Shown: positions 1 through 10,899 of the stretch, one piece after another
How the letters are laid out: every line of letters begins with the position of its first letter
Numbering within the stretch: position 1 is the first letter of the stretch
NCBI RefSeq assembly: GCF_023715745.1
Contig: NZ_JAMBOV010000003.1
Span: forward strand, 310,001-374,000
Length of the DNA: 64,000 bases
Direction: 5' to 3'
From: Microbacterium oleivorans
GTDB lineage: Bacteria > Actinomycetota > Actinomycetes > Actinomycetales > Microbacteriaceae
The notes under the pieces: generated by a model
Database searches by the model: none
The model's input: the letters and a program-made list of their open reading frames with translations, nothing else
Told to the model about the DNA's origin: nothing
Program-made: the position numbers and the translations under genes

Positions 1-1
1 C

Positions 2-1624
<1,623 letters not shown>

Positions 1625-1636
1625 CGCCCGTTGTCA

Positions 1637-1672
1637 AGAGGACCCCGGCTCCGCGTGGAGTCGGGGTCCTCT
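1637..1672 (+). terminator. Rho-independent-like hairpin after acnA
   Basis: A 16-bp stem with a 4-nt loop (arms 1637-1652 and 1657-1672, one G-U pair) begins 12 nt after the aconitase stop. There is no clear U tract, as is common in high-GC actinobacteria. Confidence 0.8.
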
Positions 1673-1686
1673 CGCGTAGCGCCACG

Positions 1687-1692
1687 TAGACT
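1687..1692 (+). promoter_or_regulatory. -10 box of dxs, leaderless layout
   Basis: TAGACT followed by 6 nt and then the ATG of dxs. With a start site 6-7 nt after the hexamer, the mRNA would begin at the start codon. No Shine-Dalgarno sequence and no good -35 box are visible. Confidence 0.55.
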
Positions 1693-1698
1693 CTCGAC

Positions 1699-3666
1699 AT
1701 GAGTCTTCTCGAGGGAATTACCGGGCCGCGTGACCTCGACCGATTCTCGAGCGAGGAGCTGCACGTCCTGGCTGACGAGATCCGGACCTTTCTCGTCGAG
1801 AACGTCTCGCGCACCGGCGGGCACCTCGGACCGAACCTCGGCGTCGTCGAGCTGACGATCGCGCTGCACCGGGTGTTCGACTCGCCGAACGACCCGATCA
1901 TCTTCGACACCGGGCATCAGTCCTACGTCCACAAGCTGCTGACGGGCCGTCAGGACTTCTCGAAGCTCCGCTCGCGCGGCGGCCTGGCCGGGTACCCGCA
2001 GCGGTCGGAGAGCCCGCACGACGTCGTCGAGTCCTCCCACGCCTCGAGCTCGCTGAGCTGGGCGGACGGCGTCTCCCGGGCACTCACCCGTACGGGCCGC
2101 AAGGACCGCCACGTCGTCGCGGTCGTCGGGGACGGCTCGCTCACCGGCGGCATGACGTGGGAGGCGCTCAACAACATCTCCGACGACAACGACCGCAACC
2201 TCGTCATCGTCGTCAACGACAACGGCCGGTCGTACGCGCCGACGATCGGCGGCATGGCCCGCTACCTCAACCGTGTCCGTACCGCGGACAGCTACCAGAC
2301 GTTGCGCCGCAGCTCCGCGCACGTCTCGCGACTGTTCGGCCCGATCGGACGCGCCGTCTACCGCGGCGTCCGAGGCGGGACGCACGGATTCCTGTCGCGG
2401 TTCACCAACAACATCGCGCTCTACTCCAACCTCGACATCAAGTATCTCGGCCCGGTGGACGGGCACGACCTCGATGCGATGGAGGAGACGCTCCGGCTCG
2501 CGAAGGAGTACGGCGCCCCGGTCATCGTCCACGCGATCACCGACAAGGGACGTGGCTTCGAGCCTGCGCGACGGGACGAGGCCGACCAGTTCCACGCTGT
2601 GGGCAAGATCGACCCCGTCACAGGGGAGCCGATCGGAACCTCGGATGCCGTCGCCTGGACGGACGTCTTCGCGGACGCCCTCGTCGACGCGGGCGACCGG
2701 CGCGAGGACATCATCGCGATGACCGCGGCCATGCTGCGACCCACGGGGTTGCAGCCGTTCGCCCAACGGTTCCCCGACCGGGTCTACGACGTCGGCATCG
2801 CCGAACAGCACGCCGTCACGTCGGCGGCCGGCCTCGCCTTCGGGGGCCTGCACCCCGTCGTCGCCATCTATGCGACCTTCATGAATCGCGCCTTCGACCA
2901 GGTCATGATGGACGTCGCCCTCCACAAGGCGGGTGTCACGTTCGTCCTCGATCGGTCGGGCGTCACGGGCCCCGACGGGCCGAGCCACCACGGCATCTGG
3001 GATCTTGCAATGCTCCAGCTGGTTCCCGGTATCCGCCTCGCGGCTCCGCGCGACGGCGAACGCCTGCGCGAGCTGTTCGACGAGGCGATCGCGGTCGAGG
3101 ACGCCCCGACGGTCGTGCGGTTCCCGAAGGGGTCCGTCCCCGACGCGCTGGAGGCGATCGAGCGTCTGGAGGACGGGACGGACGTGCTCTACCGCAGCGG
3201 CGCGGAGGACGTGCTGCTCGTCGGGATCGGCCCCATGGCGCATCTCGCCGTCGAGGTCGCCGAGCGGCTGCGCGCCCAGGGCATCGGGTCCACAGTGGTC
3301 GATCCGCGCTGGGCTGTGCCCATCCGGCCGGCGATCGTCGACCTGGCGGCGTCCCACCGGCTCGTGATCACGATCGAGGACGGCATCCGCGTCGGCGGGG
3401 TGGGGACGCGTGTGCGCCAGGTGTTGCGAGAAGCGGGTGTGTCGACGGCCGTCGACGAGCTCGGGCTGCCCGACGAGTTCATCGACCACGCCAGCCGGGA
3501 GCAGATCCTCGCGGATGCGGGGCTCACGGCACCGAAGATCGCGCAGGACGTGGTCGCGCAGGTCCTCGGTACCCGCGTGCCGATCGCCCGGCAGTCGAGC
3601 GATGACGCCGTGTGGTCCTCGCAGGACGTCGAACTGCGCGGCCCCGCCGACGCGGGCTCGGACTGA
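1699..3666 (+). CDS. dxs: 1-deoxy-D-xylulose-5-phosphate synthase
   Basis: Thiamine-diphosphate enzyme joining pyruvate and glyceraldehyde 3-phosphate, the first step of the MEP isoprenoid pathway. The 655-aa protein has the family layout: a ThDP/Mg-binding N-terminal domain with GDGSLTGGMTWEALNN near residue 145, a pyrimidine-binding domain with EQHAVTSAAG near residue 368 and SGVTGPDGPSHHGIWD near 417, and a C-terminal transketolase domain with EDGIRVGGVG. The start is the ATG just after a -10-like box, which suggests a leaderless transcript separate from acnA. The length is slightly above the usual 620-640 aa because of a short C-terminal tail. Confidence 0.97.
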   Translation: MSLLEGITGPRDLDRFSSEELHVLADEIRTFLVENVSRTGGHLGPNLGVVELTIALHRVFDSPNDPIIFDTGHQSYVHKLLTGRQDFSKLRSRGGLAGYPQRSESPHDVVESSHASSSLSWADGVSRALTRTGRKDRHVVAVVGDGSLTGGMTWEALNNISDDNDRNLVIVVNDNGRSYAPTIGGMARYLNRVRTADSYQTLRRSSAHVSRLFGPIGRAVYRGVRGGTHGFLSRFTNNIALYSNLDIKYLGPVDGHDLDAMEETLRLAKEYGAPVIVHAITDKGRGFEPARRDEADQFHAVGKIDPVTGEPIGTSDAVAWTDVFADALVDAGDRREDIIAMTAAMLRPTGLQPFAQRFPDRVYDVGIAEQHAVTSAAGLAFGGLHPVVAIYATFMNRAFDQVMMDVALHKAGVTFVLDRSGVTGPDGPSHHGIWDLAMLQLVPGIRLAAPRDGERLRELFDEAIAVEDAPTVVRFPKGSVPDALEAIERLEDGTDVLYRSGAEDVLLVGIGPMAHLAVEVAERLRAQGIGSTVVDPRWAVPIRPAIVDLAASHRLVITIEDGIRVGGVGTRVRQVLREAGVSTAVDELGLPDEFIDHASREQILADAGLTAPKIAQDVVAQVLGTRVPIARQSSDDAVWSSQDVELRGPADAGSD

Positions 3667-3694
3667 CTCCGTCGCTGCGTGACAGCATGGAGGG

Positions 3695-6217
3695 ATGCAG
3701 ACACCGCAGCATCCCGGCGATGAGAACCTGAGTCGAGAGGATGCCGCGGCGCGGGCATCCGTCATCACGCTCGACACGATCGAGGTCGACCTCGACGTGC
3801 GCTCGGCCATCGACGCGGCACGCGAGGACTTCGTCACCCAGAGCGTGCTCCGCTTCGGCGCCACGGCCACGGAGACCTGGGTCGACTTCCTCGGGCTCTC
3901 GGTGGACGAGGTCGAGGTCAACGGCGAGGTGCGCGAGGTCGAGTGGGACGGCGCCCGCATCCGGCTCACGGGGCTCGCCGGCAGCAATGTCGTGCGGATC
4001 CGTGCGCGCGGCCGCTACAGCCGCTCCGGCGAGGGACTGCACCGCTTCACCGACCCGGTCGACGACGCCGTCTACCTGTACACACAGTACGAGCCGGCGG
4101 ACAGCCGGCGTGTGTACCCGTGTTTCGAGCAGCCCGACCTCAAAGCGCGGTGGACCTTCCACGTCACCGCCGCGGGCGACGATGTCGTCCTCTCCGGCGG
4201 TGCGGAGACGTCCCGGGAAGAGGTCGACGGCGGTGTGCGGGTCTCGTTCCGCGCGACGCCGCCGCTGTCGAGCTACGTCACCGCCATCGCGGTGGGGCCC
4301 TACCACCGCGTGGACGGGGTCTGGCGCGGCGAGCGGCAGAGCGTCGAGCTCGGCGTGCTCTGTCGCGCCTCGCTCGCGGAGCATCTCGACGGCGAGGAGA
4401 TCCTCGACATCACCCGCCGCGGACTCGACTTCTTCACGACGGCGTTCGATCAGGACTATCCGTGGGGCAAGTACGACCAGATCTTCGTGCCCGAGTACAA
4501 CCTGGGCGCGATGGAGAACCCGGGCCTCGTCACGTTCACCGAGGCCTACGTCTTCCGGGGCGCCGCCACCGCGGCGCAGCACGAGGCCCGGTCGAACACG
4601 ATCCTGCACGAGATGGCGCACATGTGGTTCGGCGACCTCGTGACCATGCGGTGGTGGGACGACCTGTGGCTGAAGGAGTCGTTCGCCGACTTCATGGGAA
4701 CGCACGCGAACGTCGCGACCGGTCTGTTCCCGGATGCCTGGGTGACCTTCGCGAGCCGGCGGAAGGGGTGGGCCTACGTGCAGGACCAGCTGCCGACGAC
4801 GCATCCGATCGTCGCCGACATCCCCGACCTCGAAGCGGCCAAGCTCAACTTCGACGGCATCACGTATGCGAAGGGGGCATCGGTCCTGAAGCAGCTCGTG
4901 GGGTTCGTCGGCGAGGAGGCGTTCTTCCGCGGTGCGCAGCGGTACTTCGCGAGTCACGCCTACGGCAACACGACGCTCGAGGACCTGCTCGAAGCGCTGG
5001 AGGACGCCTCGGGCCGCGATCTCCGGTCGTGGAGCGCGGCCTGGCTCGAGACCACCGGCCTGCCCACCCTCACGGTCGAGCGAGGACCTCTCGCGATCAC
5101 GCAGGACGTCGCGCGGCCCCACGCCGTCCGTGTCGGGCTCTGGGATCCCGAGGCCGGCCGCCTCGTCGCGCGCGGCGATGTCGCGGTCGATCTGTTCGAG
5201 GAGCGGACGCTCGTGAGCGCCCCCGTCCTGCCCGACACGGCGCTGGTCGTGGCGAACGTCGACGACCGGTCGTACGCGAAGGTGCGGCTCGACGATCGTT
5301 CGCTGGGCGCCGTCCGCGAGGGCCTGTCGACCATGCCGGACGCCGTCGCCCGCGGTGTCGTGTGGGCGGCGCTGTGGAACGCCGCCCGGGACGGGGATCT
5401 CTCGGCATCCGCCTATCTCGCCATCGCGACCCGGCACGCGCCCGACGAGTCGCACCCCGCTCTGCTCGCGGACGTCCTCGCTCACGCGGCCTTCGCGATC
5501 CGCCACTACGTCCCGGCCGGGGTGCGTGCCTCAGCCGCTGACGCCTGGCTCGACACCGCCTGGACCGCGATGGATGCCGCGGCTCCCGGCTCGGACGCGC
5601 AGCTGATCTGGGCACGTGCCGTCGGTGTGGCCGCCGAGCTGTCGAACGGGTGCGCCGACCGGATGACGGCGATCCTCGACGGCGAGGCCGCGCCGCCGGA
5701 GGGTCTGTCACTGGATCCCGAGCTCCGGTGGGGGTGGGTTTTCGGTCTCGCCGCGGGGGGACGTCTCGATGCGGCGAAGATCGAGGCGGAGGCGACTCGG
5801 GACGTCACCTCCTCCGGCCGTACGGCGCGCCTCGCAGCCCTCGCGGCCCGCCCGGAGGCATCCGTTCGTCACGACGGGTGGCTCGCGGCGTGGGACGACG
5901 AGACCCTGACGAACGATCACCTGGATGCCACCATCCGCGGCGTCCGTGCCGGTGAGAGCCGGCTGTTCATCGGTGGGTTCGACGACGACTACTTCGCCCG
6001 CATCCTGCCGGTGTGGCGGACGCGGAGCATCGAGATCGCCGCGCGACTCGTGCGCGGTCTGTTCCCCGCCGCTGAGGACACGGCGCGCGTCGACGCCTGG
6101 CTCGACGCCCATCCCGACGCGCCGGGGTCGCTGCGTCGGATCGTGATCGAGCAGCGCGACCACCTGGAACGGGATCTGCGAGTCCGCGCCGCGCAGTCGG
6201 AGCTCGAGCAGCGGTGA
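3695..6217 (+). CDS. pepN: Aminopeptidase N (M1 family zinc metallopeptidase)
   Basis: Cytosolic zinc exopeptidase that removes N-terminal residues from peptides. The 840-aa length is normal for actinobacterial M1 enzymes. The exopeptidase motif GAMEN is near residue 271. The zinc site HEMAH is at 305-309, with the third ligand Glu at 328, giving the exact HEXXH-X18-E spacing. The C-terminal half is the helical ERAP1-like domain. No signal peptide is visible. The start is the ATG preceded by a purine-rich GGAGGG only 0-1 nt away, so the ribosome-binding arrangement is unusual; the next in-frame starts lie inside conserved sequence. A bidirectional terminator separates it from the convergent fadB. 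Confidence 0.95.
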   Translation: MQTPQHPGDENLSREDAAARASVITLDTIEVDLDVRSAIDAAREDFVTQSVLRFGATATETWVDFLGLSVDEVEVNGEVREVEWDGARIRLTGLAGSNVVRIRARGRYSRSGEGLHRFTDPVDDAVYLYTQYEPADSRRVYPCFEQPDLKARWTFHVTAAGDDVVLSGGAETSREEVDGGVRVSFRATPPLSSYVTAIAVGPYHRVDGVWRGERQSVELGVLCRASLAEHLDGEEILDITRRGLDFFTTAFDQDYPWGKYDQIFVPEYNLGAMENPGLVTFTEAYVFRGAATAAQHEARSNTILHEMAHMWFGDLVTMRWWDDLWLKESFADFMGTHANVATGLFPDAWVTFASRRKGWAYVQDQLPTTHPIVADIPDLEAAKLNFDGITYAKGASVLKQLVGFVGEEAFFRGAQRYFASHAYGNTTLEDLLEALEDASGRDLRSWSAAWLETTGLPTLTVERGPLAITQDVARPHAVRVGLWDPEAGRLVARGDVAVDLFEERTLVSAPVLPDTALVVANVDDRSYAKVRLDDRSLGAVREGLSTMPDAVARGVVWAALWNAARDGDLSASAYLAIATRHAPDESHPALLADVLAHAAFAIRHYVPAGVRASAADAWLDTAWTAMDAAAPGSDAQLIWARAVGVAAELSNGCADRMTAILDGEAAPPEGLSLDPELRWGWVFGLAAGGRLDAAKIEAEATRDVTSSGRTARLAALAARPEASVRHDGWLAAWDDETLTNDHLDATIRGVRAGESRLFIGGFDDDYFARILPVWRTRSIEIAARLVRGLFPAAEDTARVDAWLDAHPDAPGSLRRIVIEQRDHLERDLRVRAAQSELEQR

Positions 6218-6222
6218 CACCC

Positions 6223-6259
6223 GACGACGGCCCCGGGGAAGCACCCCGGGGCCGTCGTC
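6223..6259. terminator. Bidirectional terminator between pepN and fadB
   Basis: Perfect 16-bp inverted repeat (6223-6238 with 6244-6259, 5-nt loop) lying between two convergent genes; it can serve both strands. Confidence 0.85.
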
Positions 6260-6271
6260 ATGCGCGCTCGA

Positions 6272-8413
6272 TCAGGCGATGCCGCGGATCGGGGGGTGGT
6301 GGAACGTGTCGCCGAACACCCGGTCGCTGGCGCCCTCCCGGTCGAGGTACGGGGTGGCTCCGCCGTCGATGAAGGGCCAGCCGGCACCCAGGATGAGACA
6401 CAGGTCGATGTCCTCGACCTCGGGCACCACGCCCTCGTCCAGCATGAGCTTGATCTCGTGCGCGAGACCGTCCTGCACACGGCGGAGGATCTCGTCGCCG
6501 GGGGTCGGCGTCGAGCCGGTCGCCTTCTTCGCGACCTTCTCGGCAGCCTTGGTGAAGCCGGTGACCCGGCCGCCCTTGTCCTTCTCGACGACCTCGTCCA
6601 GCGCGGCGAGCTCATGGAAGTTCTCGTTTGCGTAGAACCGGTCGGGGAACGCGCGGACCATCGTGTCCTGCACGTGCGCGGCGACCTTCCAGCCCACGAG
6701 GTCGATGAGCTGGAACGGCCCCATCGGCAGCCCGAGCGGAGCGAAGGCCCTCTCGACATCGACCACCGGTGTCCCCTCGTACACGGCGCGCGCCGCCTCG
6801 CCCATGACCTTGGCGAGCAGACGGTTCACGACGAATCCCGGGGCGTCCGCCGTGAGGACGGCGTTCTTGCCGAGGCCCTTGGCGACGACGAAGGCCGTCG
6901 ACAGTGCGGCATCCGACGTCGTCGGCGTCTTCACGACCTCGATGAGCGGCATGACCGCGACCGGGTTGAAGAAGTGGAAGCCGACGAGCCGCTCGGGGTG
7001 CGCGAGCTTCGCCCCGATCTCCTCGACCGAGAGCGACGAGGTGTTCGTGGCGAGGATGGCGTCCTCAGCCACCACCGCCTCGATCTCGGCGAAGACGGCC
7101 TGCTTGACGCCGACCTCCTCGAAGACGGCCTCGATGACGAAGTCGCAGTCCGCGTACTGCGACTTGTCCGTCGTCCCGGTCACGAGGGAGCGCAGCTTGT
7201 TGGCGGTGTCGCCGTCGAGCCGCCCCTTGGACTCGAGCTTGCCGATCTCCTCGTGGATGTACGCCACACCCTTGTCGACACGCGCCTGATCGAGGTCGGT
7301 GATGAGGACGGGCACCTGCAGCTTCCGGACGAACAGGAGCGCGAACTGGCTCGCCATGAGGCCCGCGCCGATGATGCCCACCTTGGTCACCCTCTTCGCG
7401 AGCGCCTTGTCGGGCGCGCCGACCGGCCGCTTCGCTCGCTTCTGCACGAGATCGAACGCGTACATGGATGCCGCGAACTGATCGCCCGTGACGAGCTGGG
7501 CGAGTGCCTCGTCCTCACGCGCGAACCCCTCCGCCTTGGTCCCGCTCTTGGCCTTGTCGAGCAGTTCGAGCGCCACGTAGGGGGAGCGGGGCACAGTCCC
7601 GATCTTGGACTCGAGCATGCCTCGTGCGACCTTGATCGCGATGGGCCACTTCGTGAGTCGTTCGATCTTGCCCGGCGCGTTCTTCCGTTCCACCTTGACG
7701 GCGCCCGTCAGGACGTCATCGGCCCAGCGCAGGGACGCCTCGAGGTAGTTCGATGCGGGGAAGATCGCGTCCATGATGCCGAGGTCGTAGGCCTGCTGCG
7801 GCTTGAGAACCCGGTTCTGCTTGAGCGGGTTGGAGACCACCACCTCGAGGGCGTTCTCGATGCCGATGAGGTTCGGGAGCAGGTAGGCGCCACCCCAGCC
7901 GGGGATGATGCCGAGGAAGACCTCGGGAAGTGCGATCGCCGCGGCGGAGGCATCCACCGTCCGATACGTCGAGTTGAGTGCGATCTCGAGCCCGCCGCCG
8001 AGGGCGAGCCCGTTCACGAATGCGAACGACGGCACACCGAGATCGGACAGCTTGCCGAGGACGTGGTGACCGAGCTGCGCGATGAGGCGCGCGTTCTCCA
8101 CCGACCCCACATTGCTGACCTCGCTGAGATCCGCTCCGGCAGCGAGGATGTACTGCTTGCCGGTGATGCCGACCGCGGCGATCTCGCCGGCGGCCGCGCG
8201 TGTCGCCAGGGTGTCGAGGGTTGCGCCGAGCTCGGTGAGGGTGGCGGGTCCCAGCGTGTTCGGGCGAGTGTGGTCCCGGCCGTTGTCGAGGGTGACGAGG
8301 GCGAGCACCTTGCCGCTGCCGAGCGTGACGTCGCGGACGGGCGAGTGCGTCACGACCTCGCTGTCCGACAGGGCGAGCAGGGGCGAGAAGTCGATCTGGT
8401 CGTAGTTCGTCAT
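6272..8413 (-). CDS. fadB: Bifunctional enoyl-CoA hydratase / 3-hydroxyacyl-CoA dehydrogenase
   Basis: Multifunctional alpha subunit of fatty-acid beta-oxidation, hydrating enoyl-CoA and oxidising 3-hydroxyacyl-CoA. The protein has 713 aa. The N-terminal crotonase fold has two expected Glu residues, in GGGLEIAL and in LPEVFLGIIPGWGG. The NAD-binding GIIGAG follows near residue 345, and the dehydrogenase catalytic His is in VGFHFFNPV. I start it at the ATG at 8413, 11 nt after the thiolase stop. The frame stays open further upstream, but that sequence is antisense-frame shadow of the thiolase gene. It sits directly behind fadA, the usual order for a two-subunit complex. Confidence 0.95.
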   Translation of the reverse strand: MTNYDQIDFSPLLALSDSEVVTHSPVRDVTLGSGKVLALVTLDNGRDHTRPNTLGPATLTELGATLDTLATRAAAGEIAAVGITGKQYILAAGADLSEVSNVGSVENARLIAQLGHHVLGKLSDLGVPSFAFVNGLALGGGLEIALNSTYRTVDASAAAIALPEVFLGIIPGWGGAYLLPNLIGIENALEVVVSNPLKQNRVLKPQQAYDLGIMDAIFPASNYLEASLRWADDVLTGAVKVERKNAPGKIERLTKWPIAIKVARGMLESKIGTVPRSPYVALELLDKAKSGTKAEGFAREDEALAQLVTGDQFAASMYAFDLVQKRAKRPVGAPDKALAKRVTKVGIIGAGLMASQFALLFVRKLQVPVLITDLDQARVDKGVAYIHEEIGKLESKGRLDGDTANKLRSLVTGTTDKSQYADCDFVIEAVFEEVGVKQAVFAEIEAVVAEDAILATNTSSLSVEEIGAKLAHPERLVGFHFFNPVAVMPLIEVVKTPTTSDAALSTAFVVAKGLGKNAVLTADAPGFVVNRLLAKVMGEAARAVYEGTPVVDVERAFAPLGLPMGPFQLIDLVGWKVAAHVQDTMVRAFPDRFYANENFHELAALDEVVEKDKGGRVTGFTKAAEKVAKKATGSTPTPGDEILRRVQDGLAHEIKLMLDEGVVPEVEDIDLCLILGAGWPFIDGGATPYLDREGASDRVFGDTFHHPPIRGIA

Positions 8414-8424
8414 CGTCGGCTGCC

Positions 8425-9630
8425 TCACTTCTTCTTCTTGCCGTTGTAGTGCGGGTTCTCCCAGATCACCGAGCCGCCCTGCCCCAGGCCCACGCACATG
8501 GCGGTGAGCCCGTAGCGCACGTCGGGACGCTCGGCGAAGTGCGCCGCCAGCTGGATCATCAGACGGACACCCGATGCCGCGAGCGGGTGTCCGAGCGCGA
8601 TCGCGCCACCCCAGGGATTCACCCGCGGATCGTCGTCGGCGATGCCGAAGTGGTCGAGGAGCGAGATGACCTGCACAGCGAACGCCTCGTTCAGCTCGAA
8701 CAGGCCGATGTCGTCGATCGAGAGCCCCGCCTTCTTCAGCGCCTTCTCGGTCGAAGGGATGGGGCCGATGCCCATGATCTCGGGCTGCACTCCCGCGAAG
8801 GCGAACGAGACCATCCGCATCTTCGGGGTGAGGCCGAGCTCCTTGACTGCGCCGCCGCCGGCGAGGAGCGACATCGTCGCGCCGTCGGTGAGCGGAGAGG
8901 ATGTGCCGGCTGTCACCCGGCCGTGCGGACGGAACGGCGTCTTGAGGGCGGCGAGGTCCGCCATGGTCGTCTGCGGGCGACGACCCTCGTCCTCGGTCGC
9001 GAGGCCCCAGGCGCCGTCGGCATCCTTCACCACGACGGGGACGAGGTCGGGCTGGAACTTGCCGTCCTCGTAGGCGGCCTGGGCCTTGTGCTGGCTCAGC
9101 ATGCCGAACCGGTCGGAGCGCTCCTTGGTGAGCTGCGGGAACCGGTCGAAGATGCGCTCCGCCGTCACGCCCATGTTGAGGGCGCCCGGGTCGACCATTC
9201 GCTCGGCGACGAATCGCGGGTTGGGGTCGGCATTGCCCCCGATGGGATAGTGCCCCATGTGCTCGACGCCGCCCGCGAGCGCGATGTCGTACATCCCGAC
9301 ACCGATGGCACCGGCCATCGTCGTCACGCTCGTCATCGCGCCCGCGCACATCCGGTCGATGGCGAAGCCGGGCACCGTCTGCGGGAGTCCGGCGAGGATC
9401 GCGACCGAACGGCCGAGCGTCAAGCCCTGTTCTCCGGTCTGGCTCGTCGCGGCGATCGCGACGTCGTCGACGCGGTCCGCCGGAACGTCGCGGTTCCGCT
9501 CCATGAGGCCGATCGTCGCCTTGACGGCGAGGTCGTCGGCGCGCGTGTTCCAATACATGCCCTTTTCGCCGGCACGCCCGAACGGGGTGCGCATTCCGTC
9601 GACGAAATAGACGTCCGAAAGCTCGGCCAC
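8425..9630 (-). CDS. fadA: Acetyl-CoA C-acyltransferase (thiolase)
   Basis: Cleaves 3-ketoacyl-CoA, the last step of beta-oxidation; partner of the downstream fadB. The protein has 401 aa. The acyl-accepting Cys is in RMCAGAM (about residue 93), the catalytic His in GHPLAASG (about 347) and the second Cys in MCVGLGQGG (about 377); all three thiolase signatures are intact. The start is GTG at 9630 with GGAGG 5 nt upstream. A Lys-rich tail (KKKK) ends the protein. In many actinobacteria this pair lies beside the DUF3000/HRDC genes and near dxs, as here. Confidence 0.95.
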   Translation of the reverse strand: MAELSDVYFVDGMRTPFGRAGEKGMYWNTRADDLAVKATIGLMERNRDVPADRVDDVAIAATSQTGEQGLTLGRSVAILAGLPQTVPGFAIDRMCAGAMTSVTTMAGAIGVGMYDIALAGGVEHMGHYPIGGNADPNPRFVAERMVDPGALNMGVTAERIFDRFPQLTKERSDRFGMLSQHKAQAAYEDGKFQPDLVPVVVKDADGAWGLATEDEGRRPQTTMADLAALKTPFRPHGRVTAGTSSPLTDGATMSLLAGGGAVKELGLTPKMRMVSFAFAGVQPEIMGIGPIPSTEKALKKAGLSIDDIGLFELNEAFAVQVISLLDHFGIADDDPRVNPWGGAIALGHPLAASGVRLMIQLAAHFAERPDVRYGLTAMCVGLGQGGSVIWENPHYNGKKKK

Positions 9631-9658
9631 ACTGCCTCCAATGATTGGGTTCCCACCC

Positions 9659-9664
9659 AGCCTA
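9659..9664 (-). promoter_or_regulatory. -10 box of the fadAB transcript
   Basis: On the minus strand TTTTCG, 17 nt, TAGGCT; the predicted start lies about 20 nt before the GTG of fadA, leaving room for its GGAGG site. It suggests fadAB can be transcribed separately from the HRDC gene upstream. Confidence 0.45.
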
Positions 9665-9702
9665 AGGAGGCCGCGAGACCGCGAAAATCGGTTGGGTCGA
9701 AC

Positions 9703-10899
9703 CTACGAAGCGCTCTCGGATGCCGCGTCGGGCGCCTGCACGGAATCAACAAAGGCCGTGGCGATCGCCTGTGCGGTCTGTGCAATCTGCCACGGACGAG
9801 CACCGAGCTCCCGCAGGGCGTCGCCGATGGTCTCGGCGGTGATCTCCGCGGGAGGGTGCCAGGCGACGCGGCGGAGCAGGTCGGGAGTGAGCAGGTTCTC
9901 CGTCGGCATGCGCAACTCCTCCGCGCGTGCCTCCACGAGGGGACGCGCGGCCTTCAGCCGGGCGTCCGCGGCGGGGTTGCGATCAGCCCAGGCGCGAGGG
10001 GGCGGCATCCCATCACCGGGACCGCGCTCGGCAGGCAGTGCCGGATCGCTGCGACCGGTCTCGATGGCCGCCCACCAGCGGTCGAGCTGGCTCCGGCTCG
10101 CTCGTCCGGTGAACTCCTTCACGCGAGCGAGGTCCTGCTTCGTGGCCGGATCCGCGATGACGGCCGCGACCAGTGATCGGTCGGGGACGAGGCGGCCCGG
10201 GGAGACGTCTTCGTCGCGGGCGAACTCCTCGCGTGCAGACCACAAGGCACGGGCGACGGCGAGCGCGCGGCGGCCGCGCACGGTGTGGAGTCCGCTGAGG
10301 CGACGCCAGGGCTCCTCGCGTGGCGGCTTGGGGGCTCTGGTGCGGACCGCTTCGAACTCCTCCGCGGCGAAAGCGGTCTTGCCCTGCTCCTCGAGCTCGG
10401 TCGCGAGCGCGTCGCGGACGTCGATGAGGTGCAGCACGTCGAGAGCGGCGTACTCGAGCCAGCCCTGGGGGAGCGGGCGGGTGGACCAGTCGGCCGCGGA
10501 GTGCGCTTTCGCGAGGGTGATCCCCAGCGTGTCCTCCACGACGGCACCGAGACCGACCCGGTCGTGACCCAGGAGGCGTGCGGCGAGTTCGGTGTCGAAG
10601 ATGCGAGGAGGCTCGAGGCCTGCCTCGCGGAGCGAGGGCAGATCCTGGCTGGCGGCGTGGAGGACCCACTCCTCGTCACCGATCGCCGCCTGCAGGGCGG
10701 AGAGATCGCCGATGGCGGGCGGATCGAAGAGGAACACCTCGCTCCCGCGTCGGAACACCTGGATGAGGTAGGCGCGCTGCGAATACCGGAAACCGGATGC
10801 CCGCTCGACGTCGACCGCGACGGGCCCGTGACCCGCCGCCAGGCGCGACGCTGCGGCCGCCGCCGCATCCTTATCGGCGATGACCTCGTATTCAGCCAC
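9703..10899 (-). CDS. HRDC domain ribonuclease D-like 3'-5' exonuclease
   Basis: Member of the DEDDy exonuclease family related to RNase D, which trims structured RNA 3' ends. The protein has 398 aa. Exonuclease motif I is in VAVDVERASGF (about residues 25-35), motif II in SQDLPSLREAG, and motif III in YAALDVLHL, with the Tyr and Asp of the DEDDy subclass. An HRDC nucleic-acid-binding domain follows (about 215-290). I place the start at GTG 10899, which overlaps the DUF3000 stop by 8 nt (GTGGCTGA); longer in-frame starts upstream read antisense of DUF3000 and look like noise. Substrate unknown. Confidence 0.88.
   Translation of the reverse strand: MAEYEVIADKDAAAAAASRLAAGHGPVAVDVERASGFRYSQRAYLIQVFRRGSEVFLFDPPAIGDLSALQAAIGDEEWVLHAASQDLPSLREAGLEPPRIFDTELAARLLGHDRVGLGAVVEDTLGITLAKAHSAADWSTRPLPQGWLEYAALDVLHLIDVRDALATELEEQGKTAFAAEEFEAVRTRAPKPPREEPWRRLSGLHTVRGRRALAVARALWSAREEFARDEDVSPGRLVPDRSLVAAVIADPATKQDLARVKEFTGRASRSQLDRWWAAIETGRSDPALPAERGPGDGMPPPRAWADRNPAADARLKAARPLVEARAEELRMPTENLLTPDLLRRVAWHPPAEITAETIGDALRELGARPWQIAQTAQAIATAFVDSVQAPDAASESAS

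Noticed and set aside
8414..9553. N-terminal extension of fadB to 1093 codons
   Set aside because: The extra sequence is the out-of-frame shadow of the thiolase gene on the same strand; the crotonase domain starts at ATG 8413.
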